From JAKAVN01 sp963796565 (lineage in GTDB: Bacteria; Desulfobacterota; Binatia; Binatales; Binataceae): DNA of 64,000 bases. Where the stretch lies: the NCBI GenBank assembly GCA_963796565.1, contig CAWCMA010000002.1, forward strand, positions 1 to 64,000, read 5' to 3'. The translations under genes were made by a program, and so were the position numbers. The notes beneath the pieces were generated by a model. The model saw nothing but the letters and a program-made list of their open reading frames with translations, had not been told where the DNA came from and did not search any database. Shown here piece by piece: positions 50,808 to 58,859 of the stretch (positions are counted from its first letter, which is position 1; each line of letters starts with the position of its first letter).

Positions 50808-53153
50808 ATGCGTGAACGTGACCTGCGAGTGCTCGAGTTCCATAAAGTGATCGGGCTGGTGGCCGCGCTGGCGGCTTCCGAGCCCGGCCGCCTCGCCGTC
50901 GGGATGCTGCGGCCTTCGGGCGATCCCGCCGAAGTCGCCGTGCGGCTGCGCGTGACGGCCGAGATGGTGTCGCTGCGCGCGCACGCCGGCGCGCTGCCGA
51001 TGCAGGAGTTCGCCGACCAGCGCGGCGTGCTGCTCGCTGCCGCGCGCGAGGGCGCCGTGCTCGACGGCGTCTCGCTGCTCACGGTGCGCGACTTCGTGCT
51101 CGCGGCGCGCCACGTCGCGGCCTTCATGCGCTCGCGCGTGGAACCGTATCCGCATCTCGCGGCGGCGGCGCAGAACCTGGCCGCGCCCAAGGAACTGGCC
51201 GACGCGCTGCTCGGCGCGCTGGCCGACGACGGCAGCCTGCTCGACGAGGCTAGCCCGCAACTCGCGCGGCTGCGCAATCGGCTCCGCGCCGAACGGGTCG
51301 AGCTGGAGGCGCGTCTGGCGCGCTCGCTCAGCGCGTCCGGGATGGAGCCGTTCGTCTCGGACTACCTGGTCACTGTCCGCAACCATCGCTTCGTCCTGCC
51401 GCTCAAGCTCAACTACTCCGAGCGGCTGGAAGGCATCGTGCAGGACCGCTCGGTGTCGGGCGAGACGCTGTTCGTCGAACCGATGTGGGCGGTCGAGCTC
51501 AACAACCGCCTGATGATGCTCGAGCGCGAGGTCGAGGCCGAGGAGCGGCGCATCCTGGCGCATCTGACCGCGATGATCCGCGGCTACGGCGCCGAACTGC
51601 GGCTGACGTTCGAGGCGATGGTCGCGCTCGACGCGCTCAACGCACGCGCGATTTTCGCCGAGCGCCTGCGCTGCATCGAACCCGTGCTCGGCGACTTCGG
51701 CGAGAGCGGCCTCGAACTCGTCGAGGCGCGCCATCCGCTGCTGATAAGCGCTGGCCGCGAGGTCGTCCCTATCGACGTGCGGATAGGGGTGGGCCTGCAC
51801 GGCATCGTTATCTCCGGCCCCAACACGGGCGGCAAAACCGTCGCCCTCAAGACCATCGGGCTGCTCGCCCTGATGGCGCAGGCGGGCCTGCTCATTCCGG
51901 CGCGCGAGGGCAGCCGCATCACGGTCTTTCGCAGCATCTTCGCCGATATCGGCGACGAGCAATCGATCGAGGCGAGTCTCTCCAGCTTCGCCGCGCATAT
52001 CGCCAACCTGAGCGAGATGGCCGCCGCGTTCCAGGAACCGGCGCTGGTCATTCTGGATGAGCCCGGCGAAGGCACCGACCCGGTCGAAGGCGCCGCACTG
52101 GCGATTGGCCTGATGACTTACCTTGGGCGTCGGCGATGCCTGGTTGCGATCGCGACCCACTCCGCCGCGATCAAGCTTCACGCGTACTCTCGCGCGGGCT
52201 TCGAGGCCTCCGCCGTCGACTTCGACGCCGACAACCTCCAGCCGCTCTATCGTCTCAAGCCGCACACGATCGGCCAGAGCTACGGCCTCGCCGTGGCCGA
52301 GCGCCTGGGCCTGCCGGCTGAGATCGTAGGCGCCGCGCGCGAGGCGATGCCGGCCGGGGCGGCCGAAGTCGAACGCGTGCTGGGACTGCTCGAAGCCGAG
52401 CGGGCGGAGGTTCGCGCCGAAGCCGAGCGCCTGCGGACCGAGCAACGCCGCGCCGACGAACGTGCGGCCGAGGCCGAGGACGCGACGCGCCGTGGCCGCG
52501 CGCGCATCGAGACCGAACGCGAACGCGTCGTAGCCGAAGGCAAGGCGCTAATCGCGGACCTGCGGCGCGAAAATGCCGCGCTTGCCGAGGAAATGAAGGC
52601 GGGGCGCAAGACGCAACGCGAGCTGGGCTCGATGCTCGGGCGGGCGGCGGAGCGAGTCGAGCAGATGGCGCCGAGCGCCAACGCTGGCGAAAGCGGCGCG
52701 GCGCGCGAGCCGCTTAAGGTTGGCGACCGCGTCGAGTTCGGGGACATCCAGGGCGATCTGATTGCGCTAGAGCCGGGGCGCGCGGTCGTGAGCCGCGGCG
52801 GGCTGCGAATCGAAGTCGCGCCGGAGCGTCTGCGCCGCGCGCAGAGCCGGGCGGCAGAGCGCAGCGTTCCCAAGGTGACGATTAGCGCCGGGCCGGGCCC
52901 CGACGACGGCGACAGCGAGTTGAACCTGATTGGGATGCGCACCGCTGACGCGCTGCGGCGGCTGGAGGAGTTTCTCGACCAGGCCTACCTGACCAACCGC
53001 GCCGAGGTGCGGATCGTGCATGGAATCGGCTCGGGCGCACTCAAGAAGGCGGTGCACGAATATCTCGCCGACTCACCCTACTGCGCGAGCTTTCGCCAGG
53101 CCGACCCGCATCGCGGCGGCGCCGGCGCCACGGTCGTGCAGCTCAATTTATAG
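50808..53153 (+). CDS. mutS2: MutS2 family protein with altered Smr domain
   Basis: 781 aa. Core and clamp domains, then the ABC ATPase: Walker A SGPNTGGKTVALKTIGLLAL, signature region FADIGDEQSIEASLSSFAAH and Walker B VILDEPGEGTDPVEGAAL (Pro in place of the usual Leu after DE). A coiled coil (about 530-640) leads to the C-terminal Smr domain, whose first motif reads LNLIGMR instead of LDLRG/LDLHG, while HGIGSG remains. Family members act on recombination intermediates or stalled ribosomes (RqcU). The altered Smr motif may mean loss of nuclease activity. Confidence 0.92.
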   Translation: MRERDLRVLEFHKVIGLVAALAASEPGRLAVGMLRPSGDPAEVAVRLRVTAEMVSLRAHAGALPMQEFADQRGVLLAAAREGAVLDGVSLLTVRDFVLAARHVAAFMRSRVEPYPHLAAAAQNLAAPKELADALLGALADDGSLLDEASPQLARLRNRLRAERVELEARLARSLSASGMEPFVSDYLVTVRNHRFVLPLKLNYSERLEGIVQDRSVSGETLFVEPMWAVELNNRLMMLEREVEAEERRILAHLTAMIRGYGAELRLTFEAMVALDALNARAIFAERLRCIEPVLGDFGESGLELVEARHPLLISAGREVVPIDVRIGVGLHGIVISGPNTGGKTVALKTIGLLALMAQAGLLIPAREGSRITVFRSIFADIGDEQSIEASLSSFAAHIANLSEMAAAFQEPALVILDEPGEGTDPVEGAALAIGLMTYLGRRRCLVAIATHSAAIKLHAYSRAGFEASAVDFDADNLQPLYRLKPHTIGQSYGLAVAERLGLPAEIVGAAREAMPAGAAEVERVLGLLEAERAEVRAEAERLRTEQRRADERAAEAEDATRRGRARIETERERVVAEGKALIADLRRENAALAEEMKAGRKTQRELGSMLGRAAERVEQMAPSANAGESGAAREPLKVGDRVEFGDIQGDLIALEPGRAVVSRGGLRIEVAPERLRRAQSRAAERSVPKVTISAGPGPDDGDSELNLIGMRTADALRRLEEFLDQAYLTNRAEVRIVHGIGSGALKKAVHEYLADSPYCASFRQADPHRGGAGATVVQLNL

Positions 53154-53226
53154 CTTTTATTTGTAGCGTTTCTCTTCAGTCATCTTCCTTCTTTGCGGTG
53201 ACCCTTTTTTCAGTCATTCTTTTTCA

Positions 53227-53430
53227 GTCATCCTGAGCGCAGGCTGCCGAGTCGAAGGATCTCGCGCGGTCCTCCGCGCGTTATCCATGCTTTCGGGATT
53301 CTGGTGATGAACTCGGATCGACCATGTCGTGCTCGGGTCATCCGTCAACTGCCAATCGCCTCGATTTGACGCGCGGAGGACCGCGCGAGATCCTTCGACT
53401 GCGCTCGCGGACTCGCTCCGCTCAGGATGA
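53227..53430. repeat. long inverted repeat, copies C and D of the TCATNCTGAGCG family
   Basis: Outer arms TCATCCTGAGCG (53228-53239) and CGCTCAGGATGA (53419-53430) pair exactly. An inner perfect 30-bp arm lies at 53251-53280 and 53370-53399, beginning GTCGAAGGATCTCGCGCGG on the left. The loop of about 90 bp has no gene. It fills the gap between the convergent mutS2 and asmA genes and could fold as one long hairpin. Confidence 0.9.
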
Positions 53431-53473
53431 CCGAAGAAGAGGGCGCGCCGATACCAATTCGAGACTCACCACA

Positions 53474-55957
53474 CTAGTGGAACAGCTTGTTCAGGGCGCC
53501 GCCGAGCGGATTGCTCCCTGACCCGCCGGCTTTCTTGCCGAGGAACTTGTTAAGAAACTTTTCCCCCTGCTTCTGCACCAGATGGCCGGCGGCGCGCTGC
53601 GCGAGGAATTGAATGTCGGGCTGCACTGAGGGCTTGGGCAACTGCCCGCTGATTCGCACCGGGATGTCGATCTCCTTCTGCTCGTTGGCCAGGTAAACCA
53701 CGTTCTTTTTCTCGGACATGATCTCGCGGCTGAGCTCCTGCGAGAGCAGCAGATGAGCCTTCATATCGATGTTTTTGTTCAGATCGAACCATCCGTCCGC
53801 CGTGGCGCTGTAGTCGGGCGTCGCGGCCTTGATGTCGTGCGAGGTGATTCGGGGCCCCTGGATCGCAAACGTCAGGCTGAGTTCGCGCAGATCGGTGTCG
53901 GGCGAGTTGAACAGCGAGGGATGGCGCGCGACGATCGTCGGCGTAAGCAGCGCGTCGATGCCCGGCACTCCTTGCACCTTGCGCATCGCCTGCGCGGCGA
54001 TGTTGACGCCGATGAGCTTGCCGTTGGCGACCGACATCTGTCCATTGCCGCTCAGGGTTGGCTTAATCTTGTCGAAGGTGTCGCCGCGGCCTGCTACGCG
54101 CACCTGCCCCGTTAGCTGACCGCGGACAGTATTAGCAGCACTGGATTTCTGTGAGATCAGCGCTTGCTGCAAGTCGATCCCATGCAGATTGATCCCCACG
54201 TTGAAGACCGGCTCGGCACCGAGCGTAGCCCGCGCGTTGCCGTCGAGCGTGCCGTTGAAAGCGCCGACCTTGAGCGAGGTAATCGTCACCGCCTGACCGC
54301 CATAGGTCGCGTCGACGGCGAGGTTGCGGTACGCGATATTCTGCATCATGCCGCCGGGCGAGGTCACCATCGCGGTCACCGTCGGCGCGGACGTGGCGCC
54401 CCGGACCGTGCCCTTGACCGCCAGTCGGTCGAGGTGGTCAGCCGCTTCCTCGGGCTTGGGATTGGCGGTCAGCTCGGCCGGCTTCACCACGTCGGCGCTA
54501 AAGTCGTAGGTCGCGTTTATCGGCTCCAGCGACTGCGCGTTGACCAGCAGCCTGCCGTGGCCCGAGCCGAGGTTGAAAGTCAGCGGGCCGGCCACGGCGG
54601 TCGTGCCAGCCATCTTGATGTCTCCGCTAAGCCCGCCCACGATCGCGCGCTTGCCCGGCGGCGTGACCGTCACCGAAGCCAGCGTCACGACGCCATTAAC
54701 CTCGGGCTTCTTCTGCACCACTTTGACCAGGGCGTGAATCTCGGCCTTGCCCGAGGCGTTGTATTTGCTGAGCGCGACCAGCATCTTGCCCATCGAGGCG
54801 AGGTCGAACCTGTTGCTGTCGATTCGCGCGCTGAGGTTTTGGCCGAGCTGAATCTGCCCCGCCTTGAGATTGAGGTCGCCGAGCGTCAGCGTCGCGGTCT
54901 GGATCTCGATTTGTGGCGCGCTTCCGTTGTCCTTGCGCGTCCCCGCCGCCGCGAGCTTGAGCGGAACGCCCGCCGCCTTGTCGAGCACGCCGGTGTACAC
55001 GACCTGGTTGCCGGTCAGGTCGGTCACGAGGTTGAACGCGATCGATTGGGTGGTGCCGTTAACCTTGATACTCGCCGTGACCGGGTTGGTGAGTTTGAGC
55101 TGCGGCGGGACCGCCTTGGCAATTTGTGGAACCGCCTTAAGCTGGGCCATCGTGAACGGCCCAAGGTCAAGGCTGAAGGCGAGCGGTATTGCGGACATAT
55201 CGATCGCGCCGTTGGTTATCAGCGGCCCGACCTTGCCGGTCATCGAGAAATTTTTGCTCGTGCCGAGCGCCGCCAGGCTCAGTGTGATGTCGACCGGCGT
55301 GCTGACGCCAAGATTCTCGACGTCCAGGTTTACCGCGCTTACCGTGACCGGCGCGGCGCCCGCGTCCTGATAAACGACCGTGCCGTCATCGATGGTCAGG
55401 CTCGAGACCGACACTGCGCCAAGCGCTGCCGCTCCTGACGCTGGTTGCCCCTGGGGCTGTGCCTGAGTGAGCGGCACGCCTTTGAGCGGCTGCGTGCCGG
55501 TCGCCGGCGGCACGCTCGAAGCCGGCGCAGTGGCTTCGCCGGCGGAGGGCTTCTTGCCGATGGAGCTGACGTTCAACTCGCCGTGCTGATTGCGGATGAT
55601 GTGCACCACGGGCTGCTTGAGCGACACCTGCTTGATCTCGATGCGATGGCTCAGCAGCGGCATCAGCGCGACCCGGGCATAGACGTCCGCGGCCTGCACG
55701 AATGGCGTCTGAGAGAAATTCGGGTCGTCCGCTATAGTCACGCCGCGCAGGTCGGCGACCACACCCCATCCGAGACTCGCGTGAATGTCCTGGATGTCGA
55801 CCTTGCGCCCGACCGCGTCGCTGGCCTTCGTCAGGATGAGGCCGCGCTGCTTCTGGATGATGCCGTTGAGGTTGAGCACGGCGTAGGTCCCCACCGCGAT
55901 CACGACCAGGACGATCAGTCCGACCACAATTAGTATTGTCCGGATGAGCTTGCGCAT
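53474..55957 (-). CDS. AsmA-family inner-membrane protein
   Basis: 827 aa. One N-terminal membrane anchor (LIRTILIVVGLIVLVVIAVG), then an AsmA_N-like periplasmic region (GRKVDIQDIHASLGWGVVAD, LMPLLSHRIEIKQVSLKQP) and a repetitive beta-rich body up to the conserved AsmA C-terminal block (ISQKSSAANTVRGQLTGQVR, GRGDTFDKIKPTLSGNGQMS). Such bridge-like proteins are tied to phospholipid transport to, and homeostasis of, the outer membrane, so this is evidence for a diderm cell. Start at ATG 55957; GTG one codon earlier is possible. Confidence 0.88.
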   Translation of the reverse strand: MRKLIRTILIVVGLIVLVVIAVGTYAVLNLNGIIQKQRGLILTKASDAVGRKVDIQDIHASLGWGVVADLRGVTIADDPNFSQTPFVQAADVYARVALMPLLSHRIEIKQVSLKQPVVHIIRNQHGELNVSSIGKKPSAGEATAPASSVPPATGTQPLKGVPLTQAQPQGQPASGAAALGAVSVSSLTIDDGTVVYQDAGAAPVTVSAVNLDVENLGVSTPVDITLSLAALGTSKNFSMTGKVGPLITNGAIDMSAIPLAFSLDLGPFTMAQLKAVPQIAKAVPPQLKLTNPVTASIKVNGTTQSIAFNLVTDLTGNQVVYTGVLDKAAGVPLKLAAAGTRKDNGSAPQIEIQTATLTLGDLNLKAGQIQLGQNLSARIDSNRFDLASMGKMLVALSKYNASGKAEIHALVKVVQKKPEVNGVVTLASVTVTPPGKRAIVGGLSGDIKMAGTTAVAGPLTFNLGSGHGRLLVNAQSLEPINATYDFSADVVKPAELTANPKPEEAADHLDRLAVKGTVRGATSAPTVTAMVTSPGGMMQNIAYRNLAVDATYGGQAVTITSLKVGAFNGTLDGNARATLGAEPVFNVGINLHGIDLQQALISQKSSAANTVRGQLTGQVRVAGRGDTFDKIKPTLSGNGQMSVANGKLIGVNIAAQAMRKVQGVPGIDALLTPTIVARHPSLFNSPDTDLRELSLTFAIQGPRITSHDIKAATPDYSATADGWFDLNKNIDMKAHLLLSQELSREIMSEKKNVVYLANEQKEIDIPVRISGQLPKPSVQPDIQFLAQRAAGHLVQKQGEKFLNKFLGKKAGGSGSNPLGGALNKLFH

Positions 55958-56108
55958 CACGACACCTTTCCCCGCCCCGAGAAATTGTATTCTCCACTGA
56001 AGCGAGGGCTATGCCAACGTTCTTGCGCACTGGCGATTGGCCGTGTGGACCGTCACGGGCATCGCCCTGATGCGCGCGCCGGGAACAACCGGTAGGCTCT
56101 ACTCTCAA

Positions 56109-56897
56109 ATGGCCAAACGGCGAAAGATTTCACCGCCGCGGCATCAGGCCCCCAAGCCGAAAGCGGAAAAGCCCGCCTTCAGCTCGCCGTTCAAAGACCT
56201 GAAGAAGCTGCTGAGCGAGCGACCGCAGCCCACAAGCCCGGCTAAACCTATCGAGCTTGCCAAGGTCGCCGCCGCCGCGGCGACACCGATAACGGCGTCC
56301 GAACCGGCGCTCGTGCTCGACGACGCCACGATGTTCCGCCAGGCCGTCGATGGGGTGCGCCGGCTGGGCGACCAACGTCCGGCCCGGGTCGTCCCCAAGC
56401 CCGAGGTGATTCTGGAAATTGTCAGCGAGGACGCCGAGGTTCTCGCACAACTATCGGATCTGGTTTCCGGAGCGGGGACTTTCGAGCTGACCGAGACCGA
56501 GGAATACACCGAAGGAACGCGGCTCGGACTCGATCCGCGGTTGGTGACGCGTCTTCGCCGTGGGGAGTTCGCGGTGCAGGCGCATATCGATCTGCACGGG
56601 ATGATCCAGGCCGACGCCAAGCTGGCGCTCGAGGAATTTATCGTAGGCTCGGTGCGCAAAGGGCTGCGCGCGGTGCTGGTGGTGCATGGCCGCGGTCTGC
56701 GGTCGCCGGGCGGAATGCCGGTGCTCAAGCATGCCGCCTCGCAGTGGCTCTCGCACGGGCACATGGGCGGGTATGTGCTGGCGTTTGCGACCGCGCGGCC
56801 GGCCGACGGCGGAGCGGGTGCGATGTACGTGCTGCTCAGGCGCGATCGCCGCCGCGCCAAATTCGACATTCTTCAGGGCACCAAGCGCCGCGACTGA
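56109..56897 (+). CDS. Smr-domain protein (SmrA/SmrB-like)
   Basis: 262 aa. A basic, Pro-rich N-terminus and helical linker precede a C-terminal Smr domain (about 165-255): HIDLHGMIQADAKLALEEFI and VVHGRGLRSPGGMPVLKHAA. Both motifs, DLHG and HGRG, are intact, in contrast to the nearby MutS2. SmrB-type proteins cut mRNA between collided ribosomes; others nick DNA. ATG 56109 chosen as the natural start (MAKRRKISPP). Convergent with atpE across a shared terminator. Confidence 0.88.
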   Translation: MAKRRKISPPRHQAPKPKAEKPAFSSPFKDLKKLLSERPQPTSPAKPIELAKVAAAAATPITASEPALVLDDATMFRQAVDGVRRLGDQRPARVVPKPEVILEIVSEDAEVLAQLSDLVSGAGTFELTETEEYTEGTRLGLDPRLVTRLRRGEFAVQAHIDLHGMIQADAKLALEEFIVGSVRKGLRAVLVVHGRGLRSPGGMPVLKHAASQWLSHGHMGGYVLAFATARPADGGAGAMYVLLRRDRRRAKFDILQGTKRRD

Positions 56898-56935
56898 TTG
56901 GTGCGGCGGGCGGGCGAACTTCACGAAAAAAAAGA

Positions 56936-56961
56936 AAACGGGGCCGATTAGGGCCCCGTTT
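56936..56961. terminator. bidirectional rho-independent terminator
   Basis: AAACGGGGCC and GGCCCCGTTT form a 10-bp stem with loop GATTAG. Rightward it is followed by TCGGTTTTC; leftward, behind the F0 cluster, by a long T-run (TTTTCTTTTTTTTCG on the minus strand). It serves both the smr gene and atpE. Confidence 0.85.
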
Positions 56962-56993
56962 CGGTTTTCATGGCGAAATCCAACCTTATGCGA

Positions 56994-57329
56994 TCAAATC
57001 TTGCCCTGCAGAATGAATGAGATGACCAGCGAGTACAGGGTCAGCGACTCGACGAAGGCGAGTCCGATGATCATCGGAACGAAGAGCTGGTTGGTGCTGT
57101 TAGGGTTACGGCCGATCGATTCCATCGCCGAAGCCGCCAGCTTGCCCTGACCCATCCCGCATCCCAGCGCCGCGATACCGATGCCGATGCCGGCGCCAAG
57201 TCCGATAAGTCCCGCGCGCAACCCGTCGCCGCCGCCGCTGCTCCCGGCCGTCTGCGCCATCGCGAGCAGCGGGCTCGCGAGCACCATCGCCGCCGCCATC
57301 GCGAGCCATTTTCCTAACCGTGCAATCAT
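56994..57329 (-). CDS. atpE: ATP synthase F0 subunit c
   Basis: 111 aa. A cleavable-looking N-terminal segment (LAMAAAMVLASPLLAMAQ) precedes the usual hairpin: GLGAGIGIGIAALGCGMGQG and the polar loop GRNPN, then AFVESLTLYSLVISFIL with the ion-binding Glu. Gln in helix 1 and Glu-Ser...Tyr in helix 2 partly match the Na+-binding pattern. AAGGAGGAG precedes the ATG. Last gene of the leftward hemL-atpZ-atpI-atpB-atpE run; F1 genes and b subunits are not in the window. Confidence 0.95.
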   Translation of the reverse strand: MIARLGKWLAMAAAMVLASPLLAMAQTAGSSGGGDGLRAGLIGLGAGIGIGIAALGCGMGQGKLAASAMESIGRNPNSTNQLFVPMIIGLAFVESLTLYSLVISFILQGKI

Positions 57330-57485
57330 TTACGTCTCCTCCTTGGTTTGCTCGCGGCCACCAGCCAGGTCCATGGCTCTTTTTTCTCCCCTCTATCCTC
57401 TTCCACCCCGCGAACCGGACCGAGCCTGGTCGCGAAATTACACTTTTTTGTGGACGAACTTACGCTCCGCTCGGGCCGCGCTTTC

Positions 57486-58178
57486 TCAGTAATGCGAATG
57501 GCTCGCCATCCGGACGTACGAGACCGCCAGGATCACGAAGACCAGGGCCTGAACGAGGCAGACGATCGAGCCCAGCGCGTAAAAGGCCAGCGGGATGACC
57601 AGCTTGGTGAGTCCGGTAAACAACCCGAGCACCTTGTGGTCGGCAAACATGTTGGCGAAAAGACGGATGCCCAGCGAAAACGGGCGGAACAGGTTGTCTG
57701 CCACCTCGATCACCACGAAGAACCACGCCAACCACCACAGCGGACCGAAGAAACTGCGCAGGTAGTAAAGCCCCTGATGCACGAAGCCTTGGTAGATGTA
57801 AAAAATGAAGCAGATGATGGCGATCGCGAAGGTGAGGTCGGTGTCGGCGGTCGGCGGCTCCATGCCGGGAATGAGGCCGAGGAAGTTCGCCGTGAGAATA
57901 AACATGAAAAGCGTGCCGAAGAAGGGTACGTATTTGCGCGTACCATGACCTTCGAGCACGCCCGCGACGAAGCCGTCGAGCCATTCGGTGATGACTTCGC
58001 TGACTGAGAGCAGCGTGATTGCGCTCTCGGGGACGGTCGGATCGGCCGCCTCCACCAGGGCTCGGCGCGCGTAAATCCCGAACACAATCAGGACTCCCAT
58101 CGCGATCCACGTGCCGACCACGACCGGCGGAAGATGCAAGACGCCTGCGATGCCGTCGATGAAATTGACCGGATTCAA
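57486..58178 (-). CDS. atpB: ATP synthase F0 subunit a
   Basis: 230 aa. TM helices with the essential Arg in RPFSLGIRLFANMFADHKVL and the Gln-containing last helix (CLVQALVFVILAVSYV). FFGTLFMFILTANFLGLIPG is the conserved second region. TTG 58178 (LNPVNFIDG) is preferred because GGAGGCG lies 5-7 nt upstream; an ATG at 58235 would overlap atpI and add residues unlike the family. Confidence 0.93.
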   Translation of the reverse strand: MNPVNFIDGIAGVLHLPPVVVGTWIAMGVLIVFGIYARRALVEAADPTVPESAITLLSVSEVITEWLDGFVAGVLEGHGTRKYVPFFGTLFMFILTANFLGLIPGMEPPTADTDLTFAIAIICFIFYIYQGFVHQGLYYLRSFFGPLWWLAWFFVVIEVADNLFRPFSLGIRLFANMFADHKVLGLFTGLTKLVIPLAFYALGSIVCLVQALVFVILAVSYVRMASHSHY

Positions 58179-58207
58179 ACTATCGCCTCCGCGCCGAGCA
58201 CGGACCG

Positions 58208-58585
58208 TTACGCGGCCCGCGCCGAAACGCGCCAAGTTTCAATAAAGATCGCGCCCGGCTGAGTCAAGACGCCGAGCACAAAGCCCGGAACGTTGATGTT
58301 GGTGCGGCTGAGAAGCCAAGCTACGACCGTAACAATAAACAGCAATTTCAGGGGCGCCGCAACAATGCCGAGCCGGCTCGCACCGCCGCTTTGGGTCGCG
58401 ACCGCAACGATCCAGCGCCCGACGAAAGCGAGCAGGAAAAGATTCGCGATCATCACGGCGCCGCCGACCGCGCATCCAACGCCCATCGCGGTCGAAACGG
58501 TCGCGAGCAGCGCCACGCTCAGCATCGCGGTAATCACCGCCGTCATGCCCTGTATGCCGGCGATTGTCGGAACTTTCCACGTCAT
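58208..58585 (-). CDS. atpI: ATP synthase subunit I-like membrane protein
   Basis: 125 aa with four hydrophobic helices, as in AtpI/ATP synthase I chain, a chaperone for c-ring assembly. GVGCAVGGAVMIANLFLLA and LKLLFIVTVVAWLL are the core helices. Position between atpZ and atpB matches the normal order. Sequence is divergent, so assignment leans on context. Confidence 0.8.
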   Translation of the reverse strand: MTWKVPTIAGIQGMTAVITAMLSVALLATVSTAMGVGCAVGGAVMIANLFLLAFVGRWIVAVATQSGGASRLGIVAAPLKLLFIVTVVAWLLSRTNINVPGFVLGVLTQPGAIFIETWRVSARAA

Positions 58586-58589
58586 GCGA

Positions 58590-58826
58590 TCAAAGAGTCT
58601 TACGGAAGGCGCGGGCCTCGGCTATCAGCCGATAGAACCCCAGGGCGACGCCGCCCAGCAGCCCGACCAGGGTCCAGATCGAGCCGGTGTGAAAATGGGC
58701 GTCGATGTAATAGCCGGCCACTGAGCCGCCGATGATCGGCGAGAACAGCTCGGCCCCGATAGCGGCATAGCGCCACAGGTTCGGCTTTTCCGCCGACGAC
58801 TCGTTCGGAGGGGGCTGCGCTGGCAC
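58590..58826 (-). CDS. atpZ: AtpZ/AtpI-type small F0-associated protein
   Basis: 78 aa. Two helices: AAIGAELFSPIIGGSVAGYY and TLVGLLGGVALGFYRLIAEA, separated by DAHFHTGSIW, the usual AtpZ pattern (GxxxGxxxD). In other bacteria AtpZ with AtpI helps Mg2+/Ca2+ uptake or c-ring assembly. Ends 4 bp before atpI and starts 33 bp after hemL. Confidence 0.85.
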   Translation of the reverse strand: MPAQPPPNESSAEKPNLWRYAAIGAELFSPIIGGSVAGYYIDAHFHTGSIWTLVGLLGGVALGFYRLIAEARAFRKTL

Positions 58827-58859
58827 TTTAGGACCTCGCGACTCTCACGGCTTTGGCTC

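Noticed and set aside
49794..52445. 880-codon open frame on the minus strand across mutS2 and the carboxylase start
   Set aside because: Covers two well-supported genes in other frames; His/Arg/Gln/Ala-rich composition typical of shadow frames.
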